Positions 1 to 12,744 of a DNA stretch of 64,000 nucleotides are shown piece by piece. The DNA comes from Cryptomeria japonica (lineage: Eukaryota > Streptophyta > Pinopsida > Cupressales > Cupressaceae), in the NCBI RefSeq assembly GCF_030272615.1, contig NC_081408.1:613277977-613341976 (forward strand), given 5' to 3'. Both the position numbers and the translations under genes were made by a program. Positions within the stretch are counted from its first letter, which is position 1. Each line of letters starts with the position of its first letter. The notes under the pieces were generated by a model. That model saw only the letters and a program-made list of their open reading frames with translations, did no database searches and was not told where the DNA came from.

Positions 1-3000
1 TAGTATGATTGAAAAAAAATGGATCAAATATAGAATAGAATAAAAAATCACTTGGATCTCCAAAAAGGGATGCTAATGATAAATTTTTAATTTTAGTTAT
101 GCATATTTACTAGCTTGTACATTTCAAAAAATATATTTTACCCTACATTTATAGATAGATAGATGATTTCCTGTTTATCATTGTGATAGTTTGATATCAA
201 GGAATTTGCTTATCAAACATACAATAATCAAGAATATTCCTAATGTTAACATAAGGCATATCCTCCATGAAATACCTATAAAAATTAAATTTGAGATAAA
301 TAATGATGTTCCTTCCTTTATTCCTACTAGTTCACATGTGACTTTTTGTGATGCACTTAAATGACTAATATAAATAATAACAGGTACTTTGGGAGGGTCA
401 CATGAAAATATGAACTAAGACTGGATGAATCAACTGTATTAAAAATTCATATGGAAGGATCAACACCATTAGTTATGAAGTGCTTGTTTATTTGTTCATG
501 TCTCACTAACAAGTTATTTATAAAAGATAGCATAAAGTGACAAAAGAGACATTACTACATCCACTCATACTAAATGCCTATCAAAGATATTATAAAGAAC
601 AGTTATAAGGGAATTATAAAATATCAACACTTATAATGGATGATCTAGGAAAGGACAAGTCTAAACCATCTCTTATAACATTGTGAAAGAAACCCCATTA
701 AGTCTATTCTTCATATATATACCTAATCTTCCATGAAATCAAATTATTTATTCTGTGCATATCCAACTATCATTGTAGTCTTAATCCATTTGACTTGGAT
801 TCTTTCAAACAGTTCACTTCCCTTGTGCATTTTGAAAAATAAAATAAAATGTTGATTTAATGTTTGCACTAATGAAGCATTTCCATAAAAAGCGTGTACA
901 TGTTTATTCATAAAGTACATATGACTCTCTATGACGTGTCTAACTTATAGATAAAAAATTCATGCTTTCACACGACACATTAAGAGTTACATATTTTTGC
1001 TTCCAAGTGAACCATTTTGTCCAAAAATATCATATTTGGTCCATCTTGAAGTGTTAAAAGTGTCCATGTAAGGGTTAGAGTCATTTATGTCAAAAATACA
1101 AAAATTATAAAAATTGTAAAGTTGCAACATTGCCAAAAAAGTGCAAAAAAAGTGTAAAAATGAAATCCATTGGTCATGAGGTGGTTAGAGTAGTTAGAAA
1201 GGAGTTGGAAATAGTTTATAAAACCATGTTTGGTCGAAATCAAGAGGGTAGATCAGTTTGGAGGGGATTTGACAAAGATTATCCATCAAAACCTCAAACT
1301 GTCATGAGGTTTTAAGGAATCTGTGGCTGTCATAAATCCATGGAGGATCCCATTTGGTGTAATTTTTATATGTAGAAGGTATTGAATGATATATTAATGA
1401 AATATATTTCAGATGAATCATTTCTTATGCATTTTTGTGGAGTATTTGGCAAGATATGTTTATCTTTACAATAATTGTCAAAACCCTGCCAAGGGTTACC
1501 CATTTTTGGGAAAATGTTCATAACTTTTGATTCAACTGTTGGATCTAGCTAAAATTTTGAGAGGGATTATTTAACTCAATAATATATAGTCCGACTGAAG
1601 CGATTGTATTTATGATCAATATTGTAAACGTTATTGATGACTGTTTTTTACAATTCGTGGTGAAAGGCAGATAGGTGAAGGCAGCAACAGCCCGATTGCA
1701 GCATTTGGTGTGGTCACATGAGGAATAGTAATTAAGAAAGGATATATGTGTTGGAAATTTATCTGAATCTTCTTTCCAGTTCTTTTTGTCTTACTTAATT
1801 TGGTTAATAATTGAATTTTGTGTTGTTATTTTGGTGAAAATAGTTTTTTTAAAGGATGAAACCCTGAACTAGGGTATTCTATGGAAATAAAGAATTTGTT
1901 CTCTCATGTTATGGTGAATGTTATGATCTTAAACCTTGAATGAAGGTTTGTAAGGATGTAATATAACCTTTGAAATTGGTTTGGAATTGAAAATAATTTT
2001 TTATCTTTTTATATGCCTCTTGATTCAAGTTTAAAGTCTACCCTTGAATGAAGGTTTTATGGTTTGTGATAGATGCTCTGCATCAATTTTTTTTATGATA
2101 ACTAGTTCAATATTAATTTATCATTGTGTTTGGCCCATAGCAATGCACTATCAATATTAAAGGATAGTTACCTTTTCACAAAAGGCACATCATTTAGATT
2201 TAGATTTTGTATAGGGTTTTGATTTATTAAAGAGAACATACCTCTCAAAAAATGTATAAAATCAATAAGATTGATTGAAACATTAAACTATTTGATATAT
2301 GATGAATTTAAAATGGTTGTGTTCATGTACTTGTTTTGAGATGGTGTAACACATTTATGAATTTTTTGAATTGATTTAATGTCAAAAATCAATCAAGTGA
2401 AGATCTTTTAGCAAGAGAAGATGTTGTGGGATGGATTTTTCTAAGGTTATTAAAAAAAATTATCATGGAGATATAGTTAGATATCATATTATTAAATTGT
2501 ATATACTTTAGATTCTCTTGAAAACAAATCTAGTCTTGTTGGAAAGAATCATGATAGTCTTATTTGAGATATATTTTGTATATATATAGTTAGTAAGGAA
2601 TCTAGAAAGCTAATCTAGAAAGCTAATGGTTTCTTCACCTACAAAACATGAGTAGGTATCAAGTATACACAATGACTTTAAAATATTATTTTTGACACTA
2701 TACTATAATGTATTATATGATATTGTAAAGGAATGAATATATAAATAGGGATATCATTATCATTATTTAGATATCCACATATATTATATATGATGCAATC
2801 TATTAAAAGGTCTTGTCAATTATCAAGTATCTACTTAATATAAATTAAATTTAATAGTAATTGAAATAATAGTTTATTTATTAGAGTAATTAATTTATGA
2901 TGTTGATGAAATAAAAAAATCTCAAAGCCAAATTTTGAAAAAAAAATTAATATTTACCTCTTATGATGTATGCTCAAATGTCAACTTTTATGAGGCCAAC

Positions 3001-3013
3001 TTTTTAATGTAAT
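1..3013. other. AT-rich intergenic sequence, no gene recognised
   Basis: No reading frame here resembles a known family. The longest open stretch is a 61-codon lysine-rich frame at 1130-1315 with no recognisable motif. The sequence is AT-rich with many poly(A)/poly(T) runs and looks like decayed repeat DNA; I could not assign it to an element. Confidence 0.6.
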
Positions 3014-4440
3014 TGTAGACGTATAAAAATGACCATATTCCTAAATGAATATTTTATGTTCATTTCTCTATTTAATTAAATCCAATTTAATTAAATTATC
3101 CACATTCCTCTATTTAATTAAATAAATTATTCAATTTATTTAAATTAAATTCACTATACCATTTAATGAATAAATCATTTTATTCAATTAAAACCCCCCT
3201 ATCCACTTTTAATTAAATTCAAATTTAATTGAATAGTTATCCCAAATTGAATAAATCAAATTTATTTAATTACAACCAAATTGAATGAATTAAATTATTT
3301 CAATTAAATCCTATTATCCCTCCATCCACTTGCAAAATCCCAAACCCCTTTCTAATCCCTTCTAGAATCTTCTAAACACTTCTAATTAACCTAACCCTCC
3401 TCTAAATTTTGTCAAATCCCTAAGCAAAGGGAAGTCACTTCTCGAATGGCTCAAAGTCTTTGATAACCATTAAAGGTTTTCAACCTTCAACCACCAAAAC
3501 CCTTAAAGTCTTTGAAAACCATTGAAGGCTTCCAACCTTCAACCACTTAATCCCCAAAGTCTCCAATAACCATTAATGGTTAATTCAAACCCTCCCACAT
3601 GGTTAAAACATTTGTTTTGACTCAACCTCTATCCAACCCAAGGGTCTCATCAGGCCATTAATGCTTTGACCATGATTATCTCTTAATCATTTGCACAAAG
3701 GTTTATCCTTGGATTAACTCTTAATCCAGTGGGTAATCTTAATTTAGACTTGACCCTTAGCCTTTAGATAACCATGAGGTCTTCTCAGGCCTTTAATGCC
3801 TCCAACCTCTTCTCTCAACCCAACCCTATGTTGACACTTGTCACCATTTCATTGGTGCTAATTGTGCACATGGATCCCCAACTTTCAAACCTGGCCCTTG
3901 ATTAAACCTTTCAATCTTGACCATCCATTGCCCTGTTTATGCTATAAATAGAGCTCTCATTCCTCCATTCTAAACAATCATCCTTCAAATTTGAAGCATT
4001 ATACTTATGCTCAAATTCTTTCAAGCTTTCATATCATTTTTATGCTCATCATTTAGCCTCTTTTAGATCAGGAATTAGACTAAATATGCATGTTTAGTGT
4101 ACTTTTTTATCATTTAGCTCAATCATAGACTAAATATATTATGCTAGGATAGTGTTCATACTAACCTTGTCATCTTATCATCTAGTTTATTGCATTTTAG
4201 AATCATACATAGCTTAATCTCCATTTCATACTAAAATCTATCAAAGCATCTCTCTTTCTCATATTTGCCATCCCTAAACCATTTTGCTCAGTGATCTGAG
4301 AGCAAAAACGTTGGTTTGAGGGACATTGTGAGATAGAGAACCATGGGACCCTCCTTGGGAAGCTGAGTAACACTACGTTACTCCATAGCTTGCATCAAGA
4401 AGTCCTGTGTGTGTGTGTGGACTAGTATTCTAACATATTT
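3014..4440 (+). repeat. Ty3/gypsy-type LTR (5' LTR or solo LTR)
   Basis: Starts with TGTAGACGTA. It has an AT-rich U3 of repeated TTAATTAAAT blocks, a CT-rich stretch (CTTCTAGAATCTTCT type), then a TATA box (CTATAAATAGAG near 3941) and a transcribed-looking region ending in a short (GT)n near 4405-4420. The same order recurs in the LTR at 10690: TGTAGAC start, TTAATTAAAT blocks, CT-rich part, and TATAAAAGGAG near 11548. The two are clearly related but not near-identical, so they are probably members of one lineage rather than the two ends of one young element. The right end is uncertain; no clean primer binding site follows. Confidence 0.65.
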
Positions 4441-4664
4441 TCACATATTAAGTTTTATTCGCCCACTTTTCCCGCATACAGTAATCACATTGGTCAATGA
4501 AGATAATTATTTTTTTAATATAATATAAGATGCATTTCTCTAAAAAATACATAGTAGAAAGGAAGAGATACTGCCCGTATTTGTTGATTAATCATAAATA
4601 AGATTTCCATCAAATTTTATATGTCTTCTAGTATAACTTGTAAAAATGATTAGTACTAGCCTAA

Positions 4665-4679
4665 CCTGCTCTGATACCG
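4665..4679 (-). promoter_or_regulatory. Primer binding site (initiator Met-tRNA type), minus-strand LTR element
   Basis: On the minus strand this reads GGTATCAGAGCAGG, the primer site complementary to the 3' end of plant initiator Met-tRNA used by many copia and some gypsy elements. It lies directly after the LTR end at 4680, as expected for the 5' LTR of a minus-strand element. The first base of the usual TGGTATCAGAGC is changed to C. Confidence 0.75.
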
Positions 4680-5199
4680 GGTTAGAAATTAGGATCTAAG
4701 GATACTAATCATTATAAACAAGATTATAAAGTAAATGAAATATGAAACATACATGCAAAATGTACACATTACACAAGATATACATGGGGAAAACCCTTTC
4801 GGGTAAAAAACCCCATAAAGCATCATTTAATTAAAACACTTACAAATATAGTCTATAATAAAATAGACATGAACCTGGGGACACTCCTCCAATACTTCCA
4901 CATGGCCAATAATACCTCATATGCATAGTGATACAACTCACCATAAAGCTCCAAATTCACACACCTCTCAAATGAGAAAGACCTCCTTAAATATAGAAGA
5001 AAGGGTGACTTCACTAGTCACACCTTTTCAATAACCCCCACTCATAAATAATTAATAATCTAATAGTTATTAGATTATAATTATTTCAAATGGGATATGC
5101 TTATAAAGCATATAATATATAAGGTTTTATAACCTTATATTAGAACATTATATATAAATGTTATAAGGATGTGATCCCTAATAACATAATGTTCTAACA
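4680..5199 (-). mobile_element. LTR of a minus-strand LTR retrotransposon, truncated element
   Basis: Read on the minus strand the unit starts TGTTAGAACATTATG (from 5199) and ends TTTCTAACC (at 4680), followed by the primer binding site. The terminal bases form the usual short inverted repeat TGTTAGAA/TTCTAAC(A), with the last A mutated to C. At about 520 bp it is a typical plant LTR size. The right edge abuts gypsy pol-linker sequence, so this element appears to have inserted into, or replaced, the 5' part of the gypsy element. What remains of its leader, if anything, lies in 4440-4664. No gag or pol of its own is present, and I could not define a target-site duplication. Confidence 0.75.
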
Positions 5200-5207
5200 A
5201 AACTACA

Positions 5208-6475
5208 CTATGGCACTTGTGGAAACCAAAAGAATAAAAACAAAGGACGTATCCAACAATAAAAAACTCTTTGAGGTGCCTAAGGATGGAAGGTTTGACA
5301 TTATCCCCTTCAACACTAATTAAGAGAGATCATCTATTCTTATCGAAGAAACAAAGGAGGTCAATTTGGGGGCACCGAAAAATCCACACATACTACATCT
5401 AGTAGAATCACTAACTCCAACAGAAGATCTTGATTTTATAGAGTTCTTTTGCTAGTGATAAATCAATTTTGCATGGTCCTATATAGATATGTGAGGCCTT
5501 GATCCATAACTAGTAATGCATCACTTAACAGTAGCAGAAAGAGCCAAACCAATAAAACAAAAGCTTAGAAAGATGCATCCTTAGATCGCACTATTAATAA
5601 AAGAAGAACTCAAAAAGCTATTTGATGTGGCTTTCATAAGACCCATTGACTATACAGAATGGATCTCCAACATTGTACCAGTGGCAAAACCAAATGGGGG
5701 CATCTGTATTTGTACATATTTTAGAGATCTCAACAAAGCATGTCCTAAGGATGATTTCCCTCTTCCAAACATTGATATGATCGTGGACCTCACAACATGA
5801 CATGCAATGCTATCACTCATGGATGGTTTTTTAGGATACAAGCAAATAAAGATTGCTCCAGAGGATCAACACAAAACAAATTTTACATGCCCATTGGGTA
5901 CATACTATTGGAATATAATTTCATTCGGTCTCAAGAATGTTGGCACCACGTATCACAGGGCGATGAATACTATCTTCCACGACATGATTCATACACTAAT
6001 GGAAGACTGTGTGGATGATTTACTAGCTAAATCATTAACAAGAGAGGGACATCTCACCGAGATAGAAAAAATCTTCAACAGACTACAACAATATAATGTA
6101 TTCCTAAATCCAAAGAAGTGTGTTTTTGGAGTAACCTCTGGGAAGCTCTTAGGATACATTGTCTCAAATAAAGGAATTGAGGTTGATCCTACAAAATTCA
6201 AAGCAATCATGGAAATGTCACCTCCTAGTAACATCATTCAGTTGAGAACATTACAAGGGAGGCTACAACCAATCTATTACTTCATCACACAATTGACCAA
6301 CAAATGTTATCCCTTCACACATCTGCTTCATAAGAATGTTTGTTTCAAATGGGAAGAGAATTGTCAGCAAGCATTCCAACAGTTAAAGGACTACCTAATG
6401 ACGCCACCATTACTGACACCACCATCTCCAGACAAGCCATTATCATTATATATATATATAAGCTACTACTAAGAC
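5208..6475 (+). pseudogene. Ty3/gypsy pol: protease-RT linker and reverse transcriptase (decayed)
   Basis: The reverse-transcriptase part of a Ty3/gypsy polyprotein. The linker before RT has the usual features, including a MHHL-type segment and KQKLRKMHP. RT core motifs follow: VPVAKPNGG near 5680, a degenerate FRDLNKACPKDDFPLPNID at about 5720-5775, MDGFLGYKQI near 5820, and the catalytic box CVDDLL at about 6008 (usually YVDD). GYIVSNKGIEVDP and a connection segment lie downstream. Several in-frame stops (for example near 5323, 5450 and 5798) and frameshifts show it is dead. Gag and protease are missing upstream, where the region is cut by the minus-strand LTR at 4680-5199. The dual RNase H downstream points to the Tat lineage. 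Confidence 0.9.
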
Positions 6476-7190
6476 CTTAGGAGTCCTGCTAGCACAACAT
6501 AATGCAAAAGGCAAAGAATGTGCAGTGTACTACATTTCCAAGACACTAGTCGGGTATGAACTCAATTATACCCCTATTGAACAAGCCTGTCTAGCAGTGA
6601 TTTTAACATAAACTAAACTAAGACACTACATGCTGACATAAAAGATACAACTCATTGCCAAAATTGATCCACTTAAGTACCTACTCAGTAAAGTAGCGCT
6701 AACACGTCGTTTTACAAAGTGGGTCATGCTCCTCAGTGAATTTGACATAGAGTATGTAGACTGAAAAGAAATCAAAGGGTAGGTTATTGCAGATCAATTG
6801 GCTGAAGCACCACTCATAGGATACCATCTTCTCATGTCAAATTTTCCAGATGAGGAAATCTTCACAGTCATGCCAACACAACAATGAAAGTTATATTTTG
6901 ATGGATCTTACAATCGACATGGTTCGGGAGATGGCATTCTTTTTATCATACCTCAAGGTGATAGCATTCCAAAATCATATAGGCTTACATTTCCATGCGC
7001 AAACAACATAGAAGAGTACGAAGCCTTGATCACAAGACTAAGAATGGCCATACAATGGAACTTAAAGGAGCTACAGGTCTATGGCGATTTACAACTGGTT
7101 ATTCGACAGGTCAATGATGAATACCAAACTAAGGATGATAAGCTCATACCTTACAAGAAAATGGTTGGTAGCTTCAAATAATTATTCATA
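6476..7190 (+). pseudogene. Ty3/gypsy pol: RT-linked RNase H plus second (archaeal-type) RNase H
   Basis: Two RNase H-like segments follow the RT. The first (about 6476-6800) shows the gypsy pattern of LGVLLAQHN, AVYYISKTL, LNYTPIEQACLAV and KLRHYML, ending with a KWVMLLSEFDIEY segment. After a short spacer a second one starts with KLYFDGSYNRHGSGDG (about 6888) and continues with NNIEEYEALITRLRMA and LQVYGDLQLVIRQV. This is the additional RNase H that characterises Tat/Ogre-type gypsy elements. The second domain keeps its acidic residues (the Asp in YFDG, the Glu in EEYEAL, the Asp in YGDL). Stops occur near 6610, 6640, 6763 and 6885, so no complete polyprotein could be made. Confidence 0.85.
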
Positions 7191-7221
7191 GCTATCACTT
7201 TTGAGTAGATTCCTTGATATT

Positions 7222-8640
7222 AGGACAAATTTGTAGATGCAATGGCTACAATAGCCTCTCTCCTCAATCGTCCACAAAATACAACACGCTATGAGTTCTT
7301 AGCTGAACAGCTTTGGATCCCTGCTTATGATATCTTGGAATCTGAGATGGTCTGTCAACTCATCAGTGCCAATTCCCCACGGTATGGTGAGTTTTACGCT
7401 TACCTACGTGATCAATTCCTTCCACCTAACCAATCAAACAACCAACAAAAAATCTTTATACGCCAATCCATCTGATACACTATCATTGTCTAAACCCTAT
7501 ACCGAGAAGGTCTTGATGGTACTCTCCTCCGATATTAAGAGAAAAGTGAGGTGACCACAAATTTAGAAGAAGTACATGAAGGTATATGTGGGGTTTATTC
7601 AAGTGTCCCTTCATTGGATAAAAAGATCATGCAGGGCGGATACAATTGGCCCTCTATGAAAAAATACTCCTACCACTTTGTCAAAAAGTGCAAGAAGTGC
7701 CAAGTTCACAGAGATCTGATACATGCACCAATCCAAGAATTATAACTCATCACAACACCATGGCCCTTTTGTCAGTGGGGACTGGACCTTGTGGGTAAAA
7801 TTCATCCAACTTCATCTAATGGTCACAACTTCATCATTATCACCACATAATACTTCACCAAGTGGATCGAAGTTGTTCCACTTACCCAAGTAACCAACAA
7901 GATCACCTCATTCATCCTCAATTAGATCATCTGTCGGTATGATGTACCCATGTCCATCATCATAGATAACGGGCTTGCTTTTAACAATCAGGATGTCCAC
8001 AAGCTTTGTGAGAATTTTCATATCCAACACCGTTTCTCCACCTGATATTACCTGCAAGGAAATGGTCAAGCAAAAGCCTCAAACAAGAGCATATTGATGA
8101 TCCTAAAGAAGATGGTCAATGATGCTAGTCGTGATTGGCATATTCGTCTAAATCCAGCACTATGGGCATATTGAACTAGCATTCAAACCCCAACATGTGA
8201 AACCCCATATTCACTTGTATATGGAGCAAAGGCTATTTTTCCTATTGAAGTAGAATTACCATCTCTATGGGTTTCCTTGCACAATTTGACTACTGATGAA
8301 GAGTATCGTGTCTCATGTCTTCAGGACTTGGAACTACTTGATGAGAAGCGACAAGCTACCTACAATTACCTAAAAGCATATCAACAACGCATGAGAAGAA
8401 GTTACAATCATAGGGTCAAACCTCACACATTTGAGGTAGGAGATCTTGTTCTCAGAGAGAATCCTCGCGATCAACGAAATAGAGAACACTGAGGAAAATT
8501 TGAATCCAATTGGCTAGGTCCATATGTCATCACTGCAGTCTTCGGGTCTGGGGCATATCAGTTAGTTATGTTGGAAGGAAAATCATTGGTAGATCCAATC
8601 AACAATATGTATCTCAAAAATTTCCATAAATAAGTTGTAC
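7222..8640 (+). pseudogene. Ty3/gypsy integrase (decayed, catalytic Glu replaced)
   Basis: Integrase region of the same element. The N-terminal zinc-finger segment (about 7566-7720) has HEGICGVYSS and KKCKKCQVH; the second His of the HHCC finger appears as Tyr. The catalytic core follows: GLDLVGKIHP near 7783, KWIEVVPL near 7861, IIIDNGLAFNN near 7960 and QGNGQAKASNK near 8057. The expected third acidic residue (Glu in NGQAEA) reads Lys here (AAA). A late core (WAY, TPYSLVYGAKAIFPIEV) and a C-terminal region (VGDLVLRE, GPYVITAVFGSGAYQL) close the domain at about 8630. There is no chromodomain, in keeping with the Tat lineage. In-frame stops at several places confirm decay. Confidence 0.88.
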
Positions 8641-10675
8641 AGAGCATCAGGCTCATTAAATATTAGAAAATAACAAAAACATTCAGAAAAAGTCCTAAAC
8701 AAAGTACAAAAAAAATGAAAAATTTAAGAAAATAGTAAAGAAAAATCATTCATTCAAATGGTGAAAACCACTTCGATGATGCCTTGGATAAGTATGGTGG
8801 TGAAAACCTGGCAAATAGGTGCCATTCGTAAAAGGCTACAGCTCCATTGTCATTCAGACTTGTTGCGATCACATCCATTCATACATCATATCTACCATGG
8901 CTTGTTATTGATCTCCAATCAGCGTTATTACCTCATGTGTCCCGCATCATGCTTTCACACTGACACCTAATCAGGGGAGTGGATTCTCAATACTGGTCAT
9001 TCACCGAGTTACTCATTCCAAAGATGTCTTGAAATAATCCAAAAAAACGTTCGTAAAAATCGCAAAAAGACCAAAAACATTCGAAAAACCTCCTGAAAAA
9101 TATATGAAAAACATCCAATTAAACTCAAAAAAATTGCAATATAATTATTCCTTGTACATAAACATCCAGTTAGATGCAAAAAAATATTTGAGCTACCTAT
9201 AAGATGATCAAATATCAAATCAACAAACAAACAAACATCTGAGCAACACATACACAAAACCGTCTTAAAAAAAAGGATGCATCCTTCCTTCAAAACAAGA
9301 CATGGTGACATATCTCTTTGACATGAAGATGTTGTTTAGCTGATAGGCATTTGGTCAGATTATGGCTTTCTATATTAGGTTCCTATATCACTCCAAGATA
9401 TCCACAAGTGATCAGAGTAACTGAGATGGTTTTGCATATCTTTTTCTTTGTTTTTTGTCTGTGGATTTGTTCCAATGAAGTTCTGGGGCATATACTAATG
9501 GTGTCTACATGGGAAGTTCACTAAGCTACAAAATCTTATGCAAAATATGCAGTCATGGATCCATGTTGGCTTGCTGACTACAACGTATACCTTGACCATC
9601 TGCATATGAATCAAAATGGAGGGTTACTTTCCTTATCTGTGATATTTTGTTTACAGGTGCAACACTCAAACTTGGTTTCTGATAACTCAGCCAAGATCGA
9701 TACTACCATGCTCGATGAGGAAATAAAGAACTTATACATACAAAACCATGGATCACTCGTTTCATCTCATTTGTATATATTGCATTCCGTTGCATATCAC
9801 CCATCCATCTATTCACTCATACATTGTAAATATTTTATGTGCATGCATACACAAGATATAGGGTTGCTTTGAGAAAGCTAAGTATGAGGGAATATCCTTA
9901 AACAATCATGACAATGTACTGGGTTCTCCATACCTTCTATCTAACATTGACTTCCCCACCTCACCCTCCTTATCTAGGTTATCATAACCCAACACCTTGC
10001 ATGGTGTCCCATCCAGTCGATCACGCCAAGTTCATTGCAGTCCATCTCTAAAAGGAGCGGTTGTGTAACCTATATCATCTAGGTCATCTTGTATGCAAAA
10101 CTGTTTCTGCCTTTTCAATCCAGCTGCCAATTGATCAACCTATCAACCATAGTCTAAATGGACAATTACATCAATTGTCTCAGTCTCAATGAGTATTTTC
10201 CTTCAGATACCTTGACTTTATCAAGCAATTACATCAATTGTCTAAGTCTCATCAAGTCAATTTGACTCACTTACTCAGACTTTATCTTGTTTGAGCGAAC
10301 AACTGACATCAATTGTCAGGCTTTGACTAATCATGAGGCACTTCCACCAATTGCACCAGACTGTCCAGACAATATCGATCAATTGAACAACATCCATCAA
10401 ATGCACCACAACACTAAATTTGCATAGTTTCTCGTGTGACCTAAGGGTTCTCATTAACTTACCTTCTCAATCTCTGTTCTTTCGCCATTTAACCCAAAAC
10501 CATTCTAATCTTTCATTCCCCCAATTCTTTCTATTTTTCGAGAGATCACCTGATTTTGCAAAAAAATTGGCCCATCTCTCGAGGGGCCATACCACCCACT
10601 AAACTAACATCTCTGGGGCATTTTTCTTATGCTTGTCTTTCTTTCTTTGAAACGAAACGATAAATCGCATCGTCT
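8641..10675 (+). other. Gypsy post-integrase spacer
   Basis: About 2 kb between the integrase and the 3' LTR without a recognisable coding region. It begins with A-rich stretches containing repeated AAAACATTCGAAAAA-like words (8671-9120). It later holds three variants of a short palindromic word built on CAATT-ACATC-AATTG (10160-10310). Long non-coding stretches downstream of pol are common in Tat-type elements. The open stretch at 9555-9872 (105 codons) has no recognisable family. Confidence 0.6.
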
Positions 10676-10689
10676 CAAAGAGGGGCAAA
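10676..10689 (+). other. Polypurine tract of the gypsy element
   Basis: A purine-rich run (AAAGAGGGGCAAA) sits immediately before the TGTAGACAC start of the 3' LTR. This is the position and composition of a plus-strand priming site. Confidence 0.75.
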
Positions 10690-11900
10690 TGTAGACACAT
10701 AAATTTGTCTATTAATTAAATGAATATTAAATATTTATTTAATGACTAAATATTCTTCTATTAATTAAATTGACATTTAATTAATTTACCCTAGCCTATT
10801 CTGCTATTCTCGTTAAATAAATTTAATCAATATATTTAATTACTAACTATAGTCCAAGTTATTAAATAAATCTAATTTATTTAATTCACTCCCCTTCCTT
10901 CTATTTAAATAAATTTAACATTTATTCAAAAAAAAATCAATTTCCCTTTTTAAATAAATCAATATTTATTTAAAAATAACTCATCCACTTGCATTCTCCT
11001 ACAAATGCAAGTTGCAATTTAAATAGATTTTTATTTAAATAAAAACTTATTTACCCACACCCACCTCTTTCTAGATTCTTCTAGATTTCTCTAAACCCCT
11101 TCTAGACTCTTCTAACCCCTCTTAATTTAGCCAAATCCCACTTCTAAATATTTGCACAATCCTAATCCAAGATTAACCCTCAACCCATCATCTCACCCAT
11201 TTAAGACTCTTACAGAGTGATAAATACTTTCCTTATCCAACATTCCAACCCACATGGGTCTTGACCCTTTGGTCAAGGCTTTACCATGGGTAAAATTTGC
11301 ACAAGTGTTTACCTATTGGATAATAACCTTACCCTTGGATAAAAGCTTTATCCAATAACCCAACCCATATGAGGTTACCCTCATGTCTTCTCAAGCATTA
11401 AATGCTCTTTACCTCTCCTATCAATCCATCTCAGATCGACGCTTGTCGTCATCGGATTGGTTTGAAAACCATCACATGGATCATGAATCGGGGAATCCTA
11501 TCCCTCCACAAACTCACTCAATCTTGGCCATTCAATCAACATTTTTTCTTATAAAAGGAGCCCTCACCCTCAAGAAAAATGGAGGGGAAGCATCTTAAGC
11601 ATTTTTACTATACTTGCATAGATACACACGCTTAATATTTTTCATAGTAATATTGTTGTAGGCATTTGCATAGAAATAGGAACTTAGTTCATTAAACCAT
11701 TTTAAATCTCCATTGGCATCCATGCTTTAGTGCTAAAGTTGAGAGCTATATACACTCATTTGGATCTTGGGGAGGAGAGAAACAAGGGATAAGCAACAAA
11801 GGCATCATGGAAGCATCTTAGGGAGACTACTCTTCCTTCTCTTCTTTTATCTTGCTTTCTTTGTATGCTTTTTAATCTTTCTTGATATGTATGTGAAGGA
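10690..11900 (+). repeat. Ty3/gypsy 3' LTR (right end approximate)
   Basis: Begins TGTAGACACATAAATTTGTC directly after the polypurine tract. The U3 has AT-rich TTAATTAAAT blocks, then a CT-rich block (TTCTAGATTCTTCTAG type near 11070), then a TATA box and start region (TTATAAAAGGAGCCC near 11548). It parallels the LTR at 3014. I could not fix the right boundary because no intact partner LTR exists in the window; it probably ends near 11900. Confidence 0.75.
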
Positions 11901-12744
11901 TTTTGTTTCATTTATTTTAGTTTTGGTTGGAAACTAACATGCTAACAATTGAACCTTGTTTGAGGCCTCAGTCCCTTTTCATGTGCATCATTAGTTATCC
12001 TTGGAATATGGAAAGAATGAGTAGTTGTAGATTTGTATGAACTGTATGATTCTTCCTTATGCGGAGCTAATTTCTATGTATTGATATAGTATATTGAATC
12101 GTGATGATATCAAAAATGTAAAAGAGATTATGTACTTGTGCCTTGTATTCTTATGTAATAGGACATGATGATGAGGTAGTTGAGGTTATGATCTTGCAAT
12201 GGAATAGGATGTTGCATTCATTGTATGATACATGCTGTAAGAATGATCATTAGGTAGAAAAGAGATGGAGATCTATATGGAATAAAATTTGAAATGGTTA
12301 GCTATGTGCGTCTTTATTGTAGAAATGGTGTTATTAGATAACCTTGTTATAAATAATCTCATTTGGAAAGTAACTAGTATTTGTTGTGTAGACTTGATTA
12401 TGGTTGTGTATATGTTATCTTGACAGGAAGTATGATGAAATTAAGAAAGGAATTGGAATTGATTATATGTCGATAGTGCTATTTGGATTCATATTGAGAT
12501 AGATGGTTAGTAAAGATATGGGAATTAGAAACACTTGGAATTGATGTTTTAAAATGAGCTTAGAGAGTTACTGGGATATGAGAGGATAAGTGTTTGAAAT
12601 AAATGATTCTCGGGGTAAGAGAGATAGTAATGTAATTGTTATAACTAGCAATTGTAGGGGGAGTACCTGCAACAGGAGGCCGATAGATTTGATTGTAAAG
12701 GGATTATAACATTACAAGGAGGGTTTTTGTAGAAGCATCATAAT
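11901..12744. other. AT-rich spacer, no gene
   Basis: No coding region or recognisable repeat. One spot, ACTAGCAATTG at 12645, would fit a minus-strand Helitron 3' terminus (CTAG followed by T), with a small CCTG-TTG-CAGG hairpin about 17 bases inside. This is weak and unconfirmed. Confidence 0.5.

Noticed and set aside
1130-1315. 61-codon frame with a basic start
   Set aside because: Short, no motif, typical chance length in AT-rich DNA.
9009-9311. 100-codon minus-strand frame rich in Phe, Leu and Cys
   Set aside because: Antisense of the A-rich gypsy spacer; no family resemblance.
12645-12690. Possible Helitron 3' terminus (ACTAG with small hairpin)
   Set aside because: The hairpin is only 4 bp and too far from the CTAG; kept only as a note, not as a feature.
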